A program made the translations under genes and the position numbers. Positions 10,162 to 19,085 of a stretch of 64,000 nucleotides of DNA are shown here, one piece after another. The notes under the pieces are model-generated. The model saw only the letters and a program-made list of their open reading frames with translations, was not told where the DNA came from and ran no database searches. Position 1 is the first letter of the stretch. Every line of letters starts with the position of its first letter. The DNA comes from Spirosoma agri (GTDB lineage Bacteria > Bacteroidota > Bacteroidia > Cytophagales > Spirosomataceae). The stretch spans positions 1,736,001-1,800,000 of the forward strand of contig NZ_JAAGNZ010000001.1 in the NCBI RefSeq assembly GCF_010747415.1, in the 5' to 3' direction.

Positions 10162-13100
10162 ATGAATTCTTTTCGATCGGCCAAGCGTTCTGCGTTTTAT
10201 CGCCGGGCGATGGCCCTCTCTGCTGCCGGTCTGGTGGTCGGAACTGTTTTTGTTGGGGCCTACCAGAATCGTAACCTCAACGCAGCGTCCGACGGTTATC
10301 TCAAGGGTTTGTTCGCGCAGCTTAGTGACGACGATAAACATGATCCCAAATATGCCGTGGGTAGCCTGAACGTGGCGCCGGGCCTGGAAGCCACCCTGTT
10401 TGCCGCCGAGCCGATGCTGAGCAATCCGACGGATATCGATGTCGATGCCAGAGGTCGCGTGTGGGTTTGTGAAGCTTACAACTACCGGCCCGCTATCAAC
10501 GGAAATCCGACCCGCAAAGAAGGTGATCGGATCATGATTCTGGAAGACACGAACGGGGATGGCAAAGCTGATATCTCCAAAGTCTTTTACCAGGACCCAA
10601 GTATCGAATCGCCACTGGGTATCTGGGTGCAGGGCAACAAAGTGATCGTGGCCGATAGTCCAAACGTGTGGGTTCTGACGGACGAAAACGGCGATGATAA
10701 GGCCGACAAAAAAGAACTGCTCTTCACGGGAATCGGGGGTGAGCAGCACGACCACGGGATGCACACATTTGTCTTTGGTCCCGACGGCAAGTGGTATTTC
10801 AACTTTGGCAATGAAGGTAAACAATTGCTGGATAAAGAGGGAAAACCCGTCATTGACGTGGCCACGGGCAAAGCCATCGATAAACAGAATTTCAAGCAGG
10901 GCATGGTGTTCCGCTGTGATCCCGACGGGAAAAACGTTGAAGTGCTGGGCCAGAATTTCCGGAACAACTACGAAGTGGCCGTGGATTCCTACGGTACGCT
11001 TTGGCAGTCGGACAACGATGATGATGGCAACAAGGGCGTTCGGATCAACTACGTGATGGAGTATGGCAACTACGGCTACACCGACGAGATGACGGGCGCT
11101 GGCTGGCAGGCGAATCGGGATAATCTCGAACCCGAAATCCCACGGCGGCACTGGCACCTGAACGATCCGGGTGTTGTACCGAACCTGCTTCAAACCGGGG
11201 CCGGCTCGCCAACGGGTATCATTGTTTACGAAGGAAAACTGCTGCCCGAAGTGTTTCGAAATCAGGTGATTCACTGCGATGCCGGACCGAACGTCGTTCG
11301 ATCATACACAGTGCAAAAGGATGGTGCGGGCTACAAGGCCGACATCGTAAACGTCCTTGAAGGAGCGCGCGACCAGTGGTTTCGTCCAGCTGATATATGC
11401 GTGGCACCCGATGGTTCGCTCATTATTGCCGATTGGTACGATCCCGGCGTAGGTGGCCACCAGGCGGGTGATCAGAACAAAGGGCGCGTGTATCGCGTAG
11501 CACCCCCCAATTCGCCGTACACCATGCCGAAAGTGGACGTATCGACCACTGACGGGGCGATTGAAGCACTCCAGAGTCCGAACATGTCGATCCGCTATGC
11601 CGGGTGGCAGAAACTGCGTGAGCTAGGTACAAAGGCAGAAAAACCACTGGCCAAGCTGTACAAAGAATCGAACAATCCCCGGATGCAGGCTCGCGCGTTG
11701 TGGCTGCTGAGCAAACTGGACAAAGGACAGAAATACATTGAGACGGCGCTGAAGAGCACCAATCCTGATCTGCGCATCACGGCATTACGGGCCGCTCGCG
11801 AACTCAAAACGGACATCATTCCCTACGTGAAGCAACTGGTCAACGATCCTGATGCGCAGGTTCGTCGGGAGTGTGCCATTGCACTCCGGCTCAACAAATC
11901 AGCAGAAGCACCGGCTTTGTGGGCACAGCTGGCCAGTAAGTACGATGGGAAAGACCGTTGGTATCTGGAAGCACTGGGTATTGGTGCTGACGGAAACTGG
12001 GATAGCTATTATACGGCCTGGGTGAAGCAGATGAACAACGACCCGCTCGCTAATGCGGGTGGTCGCGACATCGTATGGCGGGCCCGCACCAAAGAATCGG
12101 TGCCGATGCTGGCTAAACTGGCGGGTGATCAGGGGACGGATCTGAACCAGCGATTGCGCTATTTCCGGGCGTTTGATTTCAACCCCGGTGCCAGTGAAAA
12201 ATCAGCCGCGTTGCTGGGTATTTTGCAGGCGAACAGCAACTCGACCGACGTATCGAAACTGGTGTTGCGCCACCTTGACCCGGCTTTTGTGAAAAACTCA
12301 CCCGTCGCGACAACCGCGCTGAACAAGCTGCTGACCGATGTGTACGGAACCCCCGAATACATCGAACTGGTAACCCGCTACGAACCTAACTCCGAGAATG
12401 CCAAGTTGAGCCAACTGGCAATGGCCAAGTCGACGGATGCTGTAGGCCGTGATGCCGTTCGGCAGTTGATCAAGCAGAACGGTAGCCCGTTGATCTGGAC
12501 GCTTGTTAATGGCGCAAACGCGGACGAAGCCGCACAGATGGTAGCGGCCCTGCAACGGGTTGGTAACAAAGAATCGCTGGACATTCTGAAAACCATTGCG
12601 CTTGATGAAAAGCGGTCGCCTGCGTTACGCATGAATGCTACCCGCGCCTTGGGTGGCAGCATGGACGGTGCCGATATGGTTGTCGCTTTACTGAAATCGG
12701 GCGAAATTAAAGGCGACTACAAGAAAGCGGCTGTTCAGGGCGTGAGCAACGACTGGCGTAAAAATGTCAGAATACAGGCGGCTGGTTTTCTGGATGGCGG
12801 ACAGAGTGCCGAAGGCAAAAAGCTCCCCGGTATGAACGAATTGATGGCGCTGGATGGCGATGCGTCAAAGGGCGTGAGTGTCTTCAAAAACAACTGCTCG
12901 ATTTGCCATCAGGTCAACGGCGAAGGCATGGACTTTGGGCCGAAACTGTCTGAAATCGGCTCTAAACTGCCCAAAGAAGGTCAATATCTGGCTATTCTGC
13001 ATCCTGATGCCGGCATCAGCTTCGGCTATGAAGGATGGGAAGTGAAGTTTAAAGACGGGAGCACCATGTCGGGAATCGTATCCAGCAAAACCGAGACCGA

Positions 13101-13269
13101 TCTGCAAATGAAGTTCCCCGGTGGTGTGGTCCAGAACTACAAAATGTCGGACGTGGTCTCCATGAAAAAGATGGATTCGTCCATGATGCCATCGGGCCTT
13201 CAGGAAGCCATGAGTACAAAGGACTTAGTGGATCTGGTCGCCTATTTAACGAGTTTAAAAAAGAAATAA
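10162..13269 (+). CDS. PVC-type haem-binding protein: beta-propeller dehydrogenase-like, HEAT repeats, cytochrome c
   Basis: Exported protein of 1035 residues. After a signal/anchor segment (about residues 17-35) comes a beta-propeller related to soluble sugar dehydrogenases (about 65-430; GNEGKQL, ADICVAPDGSLIIADWYDPGVGGH), then HEAT-like helical repeats (about 455-860), then a monohaem cytochrome c with CSICH at Cys912/Cys915/His916 and a downstream axial-ligand region. This architecture was first noted in Planctomycetes and is frequent in Cytophagales; it is presumed to pass electrons from a periplasmic oxidation to the cytochrome, but the substrate is unknown. An exported TIM-barrel isomerase gene follows 115 bases later and may be co-expressed. 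Confidence 0.9.
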   Translation: MNSFRSAKRSAFYRRAMALSAAGLVVGTVFVGAYQNRNLNAASDGYLKGLFAQLSDDDKHDPKYAVGSLNVAPGLEATLFAAEPMLSNPTDIDVDARGRVWVCEAYNYRPAINGNPTRKEGDRIMILEDTNGDGKADISKVFYQDPSIESPLGIWVQGNKVIVADSPNVWVLTDENGDDKADKKELLFTGIGGEQHDHGMHTFVFGPDGKWYFNFGNEGKQLLDKEGKPVIDVATGKAIDKQNFKQGMVFRCDPDGKNVEVLGQNFRNNYEVAVDSYGTLWQSDNDDDGNKGVRINYVMEYGNYGYTDEMTGAGWQANRDNLEPEIPRRHWHLNDPGVVPNLLQTGAGSPTGIIVYEGKLLPEVFRNQVIHCDAGPNVVRSYTVQKDGAGYKADIVNVLEGARDQWFRPADICVAPDGSLIIADWYDPGVGGHQAGDQNKGRVYRVAPPNSPYTMPKVDVSTTDGAIEALQSPNMSIRYAGWQKLRELGTKAEKPLAKLYKESNNPRMQARALWLLSKLDKGQKYIETALKSTNPDLRITALRAARELKTDIIPYVKQLVNDPDAQVRRECAIALRLNKSAEAPALWAQLASKYDGKDRWYLEALGIGADGNWDSYYTAWVKQMNNDPLANAGGRDIVWRARTKESVPMLAKLAGDQGTDLNQRLRYFRAFDFNPGASEKSAALLGILQANSNSTDVSKLVLRHLDPAFVKNSPVATTALNKLLTDVYGTPEYIELVTRYEPNSENAKLSQLAMAKSTDAVGRDAVRQLIKQNGSPLIWTLVNGANADEAAQMVAALQRVGNKESLDILKTIALDEKRSPALRMNATRALGGSMDGADMVVALLKSGEIKGDYKKAAVQGVSNDWRKNVRIQAAGFLDGGQSAEGKKLPGMNELMALDGDASKGVSVFKNNCSICHQVNGEGMDFGPKLSEIGSKLPKEGQYLAILHPDAGISFGYEGWEVKFKDGSTMSGIVSSKTETDLQMKFPGGVVQNYKMSDVVSMKKMDSSMMPSGLQEAMSTKDLVDLVAYLTSLKKK

Positions 13270-13384
13270 GCTGAACTGTGAGTACGCTGATTTTAGGAGT
13301 AGTTAGATTTTGCTTTTCAGAAATGAGTAGCAGATTTTTGCAAACCAGTAAACCAGCGTAATCATAGTTTAGACTACAACCATT

Positions 13385-14320
13385 ATGCAACGACGCAATT
13401 TTGTTAAATCGACAGTTGGCCTCGCTGGGGCTACTGCTGCGGGTGAATCGTTAACCGGCAACTGGCATTCACAGCCTAATTTTCTGGCTAAGAATAATTT
13501 CAAGCTCAAATATGCTCCCCACTTTGGCATGTTCGAAAACAGCGCCGGTGGCGATCCCATCGATCAGCTGAAATTCATGGCCGATATGGGCTTTACAGCC
13601 CTGGAAGACAACGGAATGATGGGCCGTGACCCGGCACTCCAAACGAAGATTGGCGCTGAGCTGGCTCGATTAGGGATGACGATGGGCGTGTTTGTGCTCG
13701 ACAAGGGTGGTAACGGTCAGAATACCCTCGCGGCCGGAAAGCCCGAATACGTCGATATTTTTTTGAACGGCTGTCGGAAAGCGGTTGAAACCGGCAAACG
13801 GGTCAACGGCAAATTCACGACTGTTGTGCCGGGCGATTTTGAGCGGAACTTGCCGATTGGGATTCAGACCGGTAACGTTATTGATGCCTTGCGTCGTGGG
13901 GCCGATATTCTGGCCGCCGGTGGGCTGACGATGGTGCTGGAACCGCTCAGTGATACGCCAAACCTGTTCCTGCGGACGTCCGATCAGACGTATGAAATCT
14001 GCCGGGCGGTCAATAGTCCTTCGTGCAAAATTCTGTTTGATATCTATCACATGCAGAAAAACGAGGGACATATAATCCCGCATATCAACTGGTGCTGGAG
14101 CGAAATCGGTTATTTTCAGATCGGTGATAATCCAGGCCGCAACGAGCCAACTACGGGAGAAATCAACTATAAAAACGTGTTCAAATACATCTACCAGAAA
14201 CAGAAAGAAACAGGCAAAGATTTCATTTTTGGTATGGAACACGGCAAATCGCAGAAAGGCAAAGAAGGCGAAGTGGCGCTGATAAAAGCCTACGTCGAGT
14301 CGGATAGCTTTACCGTGTAA
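13385..14320 (+). CDS. Exported hydroxypyruvate-isomerase-like TIM-barrel protein
   Basis: Sugar phosphate isomerase/epimerase family protein of 311 residues with an RRNF-type (Tat-like) leader. The barrel carries motifs shared with hydroxypyruvate isomerase: MVLEPLS (metal Glu), FDIYHMQKNEGHI (metal Asp/His), QIGDNPGRNEPTTGEINY and FGMEHG (second Glu). Family members isomerise or epimerise small hydroxy-keto sugars with a divalent metal. The leader is odd for a hydroxypyruvate isomerase, which is cytoplasmic, so a periplasmic sugar role is likelier. It follows the PVC-type haem protein in the same direction and ends at a terminator. Confidence 0.82.
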   Translation: MQRRNFVKSTVGLAGATAAGESLTGNWHSQPNFLAKNNFKLKYAPHFGMFENSAGGDPIDQLKFMADMGFTALEDNGMMGRDPALQTKIGAELARLGMTMGVFVLDKGGNGQNTLAAGKPEYVDIFLNGCRKAVETGKRVNGKFTTVVPGDFERNLPIGIQTGNVIDALRRGADILAAGGLTMVLEPLSDTPNLFLRTSDQTYEICRAVNSPSCKILFDIYHMQKNEGHIIPHINWCWSEIGYFQIGDNPGRNEPTTGEINYKNVFKYIYQKQKETGKDFIFGMEHGKSQKGKEGEVALIKAYVESDSFTV

Positions 14321-14346
14321 GAATAGACGATGTAGTCAAAACATGA

Positions 14347-14374
14347 AGCCCCGGCAGAACACTCTGTCGGGGCT
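14347..14374 (+). terminator. Intrinsic terminator after TIM-barrel gene
   Basis: Twelve-bp GC-rich stem (14347-14358 with 14363-14374, one G-U pair) with a 4-base loop, 26 bases after the stop. The stem is followed by a weak T-run (ATTTC). Confidence 0.75.
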
Positions 14375-14418
14375 ATTTCAGTAATGTCCCTTCTAGGCAA
14401 ATGAATGGTTGATCTGGC

Positions 14419-14727
14419 TTACAGAACGACAACCGAATTTTCTTCACCCGCAACGCCATTGGCTACATATTTGTCAGCAGCCCAATCATTGGCCCACGTC
14501 GTACCGTCTAAAACATAACGGTATTGGTATTCAGCACCTACGGGTAGTTCAACCGTCGTTTTATACGAACCATCCTTTTGCTTCTTCAACGTTTGGGCGC
14601 TAATATCCCAGCTGTTGAATTCACCGGCCAGAGCGACCGTTTTTGCACCGTTGACAGCTTCAGCCGGCAACTCAAACGTAACTTTTGCGATAGGCTTGCT
14701 TTTGAGGAATTGTTTGGCAACCGCCAT
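14419..14727 (-). CDS. Stand-alone glycogen-binding (CBM48/isoamylase early-set) domain protein
   Basis: A 102-residue protein that is a single beta-sandwich domain of the AMPK/isoamylase N-terminal type: VALAGEFNSWD (about residues 30-40) and YQYRYVLDGTTWANDWAAD (about 67-85) are the carbohydrate-binding signature. There is no signal peptide or catalytic domain. Family knowledge suggests binding of glycogen or starch-like glucan; what it does alone is unknown. No glycogen enzyme is nearby. It is a monocistronic gene with its own promoter candidate. Confidence 0.9.
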   Translation of the reverse strand: MAVAKQFLKSKPIAKVTFELPAEAVNGAKTVALAGEFNSWDISAQTLKKQKDGSYKTTVELPVGAEYQYRYVLDGTTWANDWAADKYVANGVAGEENSVVVL

Positions 14728-15044
14728 AGTGGTTCATAATTTGGTTTGCAGTGCAAAATTATATTGAAAAATAAGTAATATCATAACAATCAGCCGTTTA
14801 TGAGCTAATATTCTTTAAAAAATACAATTGATTGTGTTTTGATTTATAGATGCATCTTAAAAATGTACTATTTTGAATCAGTACGGTAATAGCCACTACA
14901 CGATTTTTCGACACAACTTTTGATAGACTAACGCCGATCGGTATACGAGACGTTTGTGATTCGACTGATTAAAAATAATCGAGTTTATTAGTGTAACGAT
15001 CGTCCCCGTACTAGATACATATCGGCCCTGAATCGGCCTCCTTT
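14728..15044. other. AT-rich intergenic region without a gene
   Basis: A 317-base gap markedly richer in A/T than the neighbourhood. No open frame with gene-like content is visible. It holds the promoter candidate of the CBM48 gene at its left end and the downstream flank of pnuC at its right end, including a weak hairpin around 14970-14982 (GATTA/TAATC) that could help end pnuC transcription. Confidence 0.6.
14754..14761 (-). promoter_or_regulatory. Candidate -7 box for the CBM48 gene
   Basis: Reads TAATTTTG on the minus strand, an exact TAnnTTTG match, giving a leader of about 20 bases. The nearest upstream TTG is about 25 bases away, longer than the usual 19-21. Confidence 0.45.
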
Positions 15045-15713
15045 TCAGACCGTTCGTGGTTTATAGCTTCGGTATTCCTGCGTCCAGTGCCAGGCGCCAA
15101 CAGCCGCAATGAAGCAAAACACAAAATATTCAATGCCAACAAATTTCACCCCTTTTACAAAATACATGTACGTCAGGATAGCATCGACACCCAGCCAGAC
15201 ATACCAGCATTCGACGCGTTTTTCGATCATTAGAAATGTGGCGACAACACTCATCACGGTTGTGAATGAATCCAGGTACGGAAAGGCGCTAGGTTTGCTG
15301 AACAGTACCGGAAACCAATCGTGCAGATTGCTGGCGAAGGTCCCGAGCAGTACCGTTGCGACTAGGCCAGAGAGTGTCCAGACGACAAATTGTCGGGTCG
15401 GCATCCGGCTGATGCGCAATTCCTGATCGTTGTTTGCCTCATTTTGTTTCGGATGAGTCCAGCGCCACCACCCCTGTAGGTTCATGATCAGAAAAAATAC
15501 CTGTAGAAACATATCCGGGTACAACTGAACCTGATAAAACAGGAAGAAGAAAAGGAAAACACTGACGGCACCGATGGGCCAGCTCCAGATGTTGGCTAGT
15601 GCTGATAGCCAGACAGCTACGGCACCAATGACTGCGCCAAAGAACTCCAGGTAGCTCATGGGGTAGTCCCACAGCGTAAAAAAAATCGTATTGATGTCGA
15701 AAAAATCGGCCAT
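15045..15713 (-). CDS. pnuC: Nicotinamide riboside transporter PnuC family
   Basis: Membrane protein of 222 residues with about seven helices. Family features are NIWSWPIGAVSV in helix 2, a Trp-rich NLQGWWRW segment, and ECWYVWLGVDAILTYMYFVKG near the C-terminus. PnuC proteins move nicotinamide riboside, or in some branches thiamine or related nucleosides, by facilitated diffusion. There is no NAD or thiamine salvage kinase beside it and no room for a riboswitch in the 70-base gap to the divergent gene, so the substrate is left open. Confidence 0.9.
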   Translation of the reverse strand: MADFFDINTIFFTLWDYPMSYLEFFGAVIGAVAVWLSALANIWSWPIGAVSVFLFFFLFYQVQLYPDMFLQVFFLIMNLQGWWRWTHPKQNEANNDQELRISRMPTRQFVVWTLSGLVATVLLGTFASNLHDWFPVLFSKPSAFPYLDSFTTVMSVVATFLMIEKRVECWYVWLGVDAILTYMYFVKGVKFVGIEYFVFCFIAAVGAWHWTQEYRSYKPRTV

Positions 15714-15783
15714 GCGCGAAAGTAATCGGTGGGAAATTTTACCTTTCTGCGAAAGTACGGATTAACCCTTTATCTGAACGCTT

Positions 15784-17007
15784 ATGCAACGTATTGCTAT
15801 GCTTGGTGGTGGCTTCATTGGCCGCTTCTACGCCGAATCCATCCACGGCCAGCGCAGCCGCGATAAAGTCGTCGCCATTTATGCCCGCCGGGACGAAACG
15901 GCGAAAAAATTTGCTGCTGATTACGGCTGCGACTTCGCGTCAACTGATATGGAAGCGGTGATTGCCCATCCCGACGTCGATATGGTATGTATTGCGCTGC
16001 CTAACAACATTCACGAAACGGCGGTCAACCTATGCGCGAAACACAAGAAATCGGTGGTGTGCACCAAGCCCCTTGGCCGCACGGCGGAAGAAGCGTTGCG
16101 TATGATGAAAACGGTCGAAGAAGCCGGTATTTTTGCCGGGTATCTGGAAGATCTGTGTTATACGCCAAAGTTCCTGAAAGCATTGGATAGCGTGAAGAAC
16201 GGCGCATTGGGTCGTATTCTTTGGGCGAAGTCGCGCGAAACGCACCCCGGTCCGCACTCCGACTGGTTCTGGGATAAAGAACAGGCTGGTGGTGGCTGTA
16301 TGCTCGATCTGGGTTGTCATTGCGTCGAAATTGCCCGCAGTTTCATCGGCAAAGATGTGAAGCCGGTTGAGGTAATGTGCTGGGCGGCCACGCAGGTAAA
16401 ACCGATCGATGCTGAAGACCATGCCATTGCGCTGGTGAAATACGAAAATGGGGCTATCGGGCAGTTTGAGGTGAGCTGGACGTTCCGGGGTGGTATGGAT
16501 CTGCGCGATGAGGTGATGGGAACCGAAGGCACGATCTGGATCAACAACTTCCTACGAACTGGTTTCGAAATGTTTACGACCGGTCGGCGTTCCGACGGTC
16601 AGAACGCCGACGGTAAAGGGGACAATTATGTAGCCGAAAAAGCCGAATCGACCACGGGTTGGCTGTTTCCGGTGGGGGACGAAGTAAATGATCTGGGCTA
16701 CAATCACATGTTTACTGATATGTTCAAGTCGCAGGAAGAAGGGCGTGAACCCACCGAAACCTTCTACGATGGCTACGTGGTAAACGCGGTGCTGGATGCC
16801 GCCTACAAATCAGCGGAAACGAAACAGTGGGAAAAGGTAATCTTGCCAGTCTGGCGTGGGCAGGAAGGATTGACGCAGCAGACAACGCTGGTTGACTACG
16901 ACGAGCAACATTACCTGATCAAGGAAGAAGTGACGCACGATGGTCGCCATAAAGTGATTCTGAAAGACAAACAGACCGGGAAGATCTCGGAGCGGGATCT
17001 ACAGTAG
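15784..17007 (+). CDS. Gfo/Idh/MocA family oxidoreductase
   Basis: NAD(P)-dependent sugar or cyclitol dehydrogenase of 407 residues. The N-terminal Rossmann motif GGGFIG is at residues 8-13; CTKPLGRTAEEAL contains the catalytic Lys of the family (EKP-type motif). The C-terminal alpha/beta domain includes GCMLDLGCHCVEIARSF with the conserved His/Asp-type active-site region. There is no leader, so it is cytoplasmic. Substrate not determinable. It is divergent from pnuC, and a near-palindromic GACCAG/CTGGTC element at 17010-17030 just after the stop may terminate it. Confidence 0.9.
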   Translation: MQRIAMLGGGFIGRFYAESIHGQRSRDKVVAIYARRDETAKKFAADYGCDFASTDMEAVIAHPDVDMVCIALPNNIHETAVNLCAKHKKSVVCTKPLGRTAEEALRMMKTVEEAGIFAGYLEDLCYTPKFLKALDSVKNGALGRILWAKSRETHPGPHSDWFWDKEQAGGGCMLDLGCHCVEIARSFIGKDVKPVEVMCWAATQVKPIDAEDHAIALVKYENGAIGQFEVSWTFRGGMDLRDEVMGTEGTIWINNFLRTGFEMFTTGRRSDGQNADGKGDNYVAEKAESTTGWLFPVGDEVNDLGYNHMFTDMFKSQEEGREPTETFYDGYVVNAVLDAAYKSAETKQWEKVILPVWRGQEGLTQQTTLVDYDEQHYLIKEEVTHDGRHKVILKDKQTGKISERDLQ

Positions 17008-17277
17008 TGGACCAGTCGGCCAACCTGGTCGTGGGTAGCTTTGCACGAATGCGTCTGTGGAAAAAGGACTGGATTGTCGTGTTTGGCGCAATCCGAAACG
17101 TTGGGTGGACACAACAGTAATAAAAAAGCGTGTTCGGCGGGTTGTATGCGACAGATTGCGCATCTCGTGGCAGAGTGGTTTTGGCTCGTTGGGCAGTTTG
17201 CGGTTGACACAAGAACCGCCGAGAGAGGAATCCGGAAACTCATTAGTCAGCATCTTGGTGGCAGTGTAATTTTATAC

Positions 17278-17619
17278 ATGGAAGAACAACTTTTACCCAC
17301 AAGCGTAACGCCCGAATGGTTTGAATATCCAGAGTCGGTTCTAGTTCTATTGAAATTAGGTCTGTTAAATATTAAGCCTTGGAAGGTGCTTACAGGCGAA
17401 CAACTATTAGCATACAACAGTCGGTATGCCCAAAAGCAAATAGTCCCTTTTGCAATTCGGTTGGACAACGACGATATAGTATGCTGGAGTTTGAAGCATG
17501 ATAAAAAGCTGGTACTTTGGGACGAAACCGAAATGGGATTTAAGTCTGACGAAGTTTATAAAGACGTTTGGGCTTGGCTAACTGTAGCGACTCAAGACAT
17601 GATAGATTTTCATTCATAA
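17278..17619 (+). CDS. SMI1/KNR4 (SUKH)-like small protein, orphan immunity-type gene
   Basis: Start placed at the ATG at 17278 (113 residues), because the frame upstream is low-quality Cys/Trp-rich translation with no family resemblance. The segment IVPFAIRLDNDDIVCWSLKHDK followed by KDVWAWLTVATQDMIDF matches the C-terminal half of SUKH-type proteins, many of which neutralise contact-dependent or polymorphic toxins. No toxin or secretion gene is adjacent. Codon use is visibly AT-richer than the neighbours, which suggests acquisition. The assignment rests on motif recall, so the function is tentative. Confidence 0.65.
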   Translation: MEEQLLPTSVTPEWFEYPESVLVLLKLGLLNIKPWKVLTGEQLLAYNSRYAQKQIVPFAIRLDNDDIVCWSLKHDKKLVLWDETEMGFKSDEVYKDVWAWLTVATQDMIDFHS

Positions 17620-17812
17620 TTGCGCTCCACTTGGGGCAGCTTTCTGTCGACAGGAGACGCGTCCCGAGGTAAAGTTTGCAGCCCAGCCAGCAAAGGGTGT
17701 AAAGGTTGGAAATGGCTTGTGTTCAGGGTAGTTTTGCCCTCATTAATTAACCCCTGTGGGCGCTGTGCGAGAGTATACTGAGTTATTTGAGTGAAGCAGT
17801 AGAACAACCGTT

Positions 17813-18319
17813 ATGATTGAAACTAAACGCCTGACACTTGTACCCTTGACGCTTGATCAGCTGCGTCTGCATGTGGCGGACCGTCATCAGTTAGAGGCCG
17901 TATTTGGTCTGAAGAAAGGGCATCGACAAGTGATCGAACCGCTGTTGAGCATCATTACCTATTTTGCGATTCCACGTTTGCAGAACCCGGCCAATGATCC
18001 GCTTTATCATACAATGTGGCTGGCTATCGACCGGCAAACGCAGCAGTTCGTGGCCGAAGCTAAATTCAAGGGGGAGCCTGATGAAACCGAGACCGTCGAA
18101 ATTGGGTACGGCACATATCCGGCACTCCGTCGAAACGGGTACATGAGCGAAATGGTTGGTGGTCTGGTGAGCTGGGCAGGACAGCAACCGGGTATCCGAC
18201 GTGTTGTTGCGGATACCGAAACGGAAAACGTAGCCTCGCAGAAAGTGCTGGAAAAGAACAGGTTCGTTCTGTTTGACCGCGTCGAAAATATGCTTTGGTG
18301 GGAGTATGTGTATGACTAG
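17813..18319 (+). CDS. GNAT family N-acetyltransferase
   Basis: A 168-residue acyl-CoA-dependent acetyltransferase of the RimJ/RimL-like branch. It opens with IETKRLTLVPLT, typical of that branch; the pyrophosphate-binding loop is LRRNGYMSEM (about residues 102-111), and ETENVASQKVLEKNRF is the conserved C-terminal acetyl-CoA region. The target could be a ribosomal protein N-terminus or a small molecule. It is convergent with the thioesterase gene. Confidence 0.88.
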   Translation: MIETKRLTLVPLTLDQLRLHVADRHQLEAVFGLKKGHRQVIEPLLSIITYFAIPRLQNPANDPLYHTMWLAIDRQTQQFVAEAKFKGEPDETETVEIGYGTYPALRRNGYMSEMVGGLVSWAGQQPGIRRVVADTETENVASQKVLEKNRFVLFDRVENMLWWEYVYD

Positions 18320-18368
18320 TAAAACTTGACCCACAAAAACTGACGAGGCTCCAGGCATCCGTAAATCG

Positions 18369-18932
18369 CTAGAGTAAATCCCGTAACTCATCCGTCAACT
18401 GGCAACGTTCGCGGGTAAGTTTATCGATGTTTTCGTCGAGGAGTATATGCGTCCGGGCGTTGTCAAAATTCTCGCTGAAAGCTGCCCGCAGTTCTTTACG
18501 CTTCATCGCTTCTAGGAAGCGACGGACATCAGCGGGTGTTTCGAGCAGGAGGGGAGGCACTTCGGTCGGTTGGTCGTTGTCGTCTTTGGCCACCATCGTA
18601 AAGTAGCTGGTGTTCGTATGTTTCACCGTGCCCAGTTTCACATTCTCGGCAATAACCTTGATGCCTACCACCAGCGAAGTCCGGCCAACATAATTGACCG
18701 ACGCCAGCAACGAGACCAGCTCGCCAACTTCGACGGGCTGCCGAAAGTTGACACCATCGACCAAAACCGTCACGCAATACTGTCTGGCATGTTTGGCCGC
18801 ACAAGCGTAGGCAACTTTATCCATCAGTGACAGCAAGGTGCCACCGTGAATTTTGCCACCAAAGTTAGCATAGGCCGGAATCATCAATTCCGTGAGTGTG
18901 GTGCGTGAATAATTGACGGGTTTGGCTGTCAT
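18369..18932 (-). CDS. Acyl-CoA thioesterase (hotdog fold)
   Basis: Start set at the ATG at 18932 (187 residues); the 30 upstream codons run back through a terminator stem and do not look coding. The hotdog core ANFGGKIHGGTLLSLMDKVAYA holds the catalytic N/D...HGG motif of the acyl-CoA thioesterase (YciA/BACH) family, and the downstream VGRTSLVVGIKV strand is conserved. It hydrolyses acyl-CoA thioesters. A charged C-terminal extension of about 50 residues is predicted to be helical. Confidence 0.88.
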   Translation of the reverse strand: MTAKPVNYSRTTLTELMIPAYANFGGKIHGGTLLSLMDKVAYACAAKHARQYCVTVLVDGVNFRQPVEVGELVSLLASVNYVGRTSLVVGIKVIAENVKLGTVKHTNTSYFTMVAKDDNDQPTEVPPLLLETPADVRRFLEAMKRKELRAAFSENFDNARTHILLDENIDKLTRERCQLTDELRDLL

Positions 18933-19021
18933 CTGAAACCGGGATTTGCTGGATTTATCGGATTGGCGCTGATTTTCACAGAATTGATCATGGAAGCGTT
19001 TATGCAGGAAGGTACGAAACA

Positions 19022-19054
19022 AAAGAAGCCAACCTTGCTACGGTTGGCTTCTTT
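19022..19054 (-). terminator. Intrinsic terminator after the IscA-like gene
   Basis: A 13-bp stem (19022-19034 with 19042-19054, AAAGAAGCCAACC and its complement) and 7-base loop. It lies 32 bases beyond the stop of the IscA-like gene and, on the minus strand, ends in CTTCTTTTG. Confidence 0.88.
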
Positions 19055-19085
19055 CGTTTCGTACCTGTAAACACCTCCGGTGAAA

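Noticed and set aside
10156-11274. 372-codon open frame on the minus strand inside the PVC-type haem protein gene
   Set aside because: Translation is a His/Val/Ile-rich mirror of the real gene on the plus strand, with no start context or family features.
15714-15783. Riboswitch (TPP or NAD-related) in front of pnuC
   Set aside because: The gap to the divergent gene is only 70 bases and shows no conserved riboswitch core.
17080-17200. Integron attC site
   Set aside because: GTTGGGT and GTTGGGC fit the GTTRRRY core, but no properly placed RYYYAAC partner or attC-like folded structure was found, and no integrase is nearby.
17041-17277. Upstream extension of the SUKH-like frame
   Set aside because: The 79 extra codons are Cys/Trp-rich without family similarity and run through inverted repeats; the ATG at 17278 fits better.
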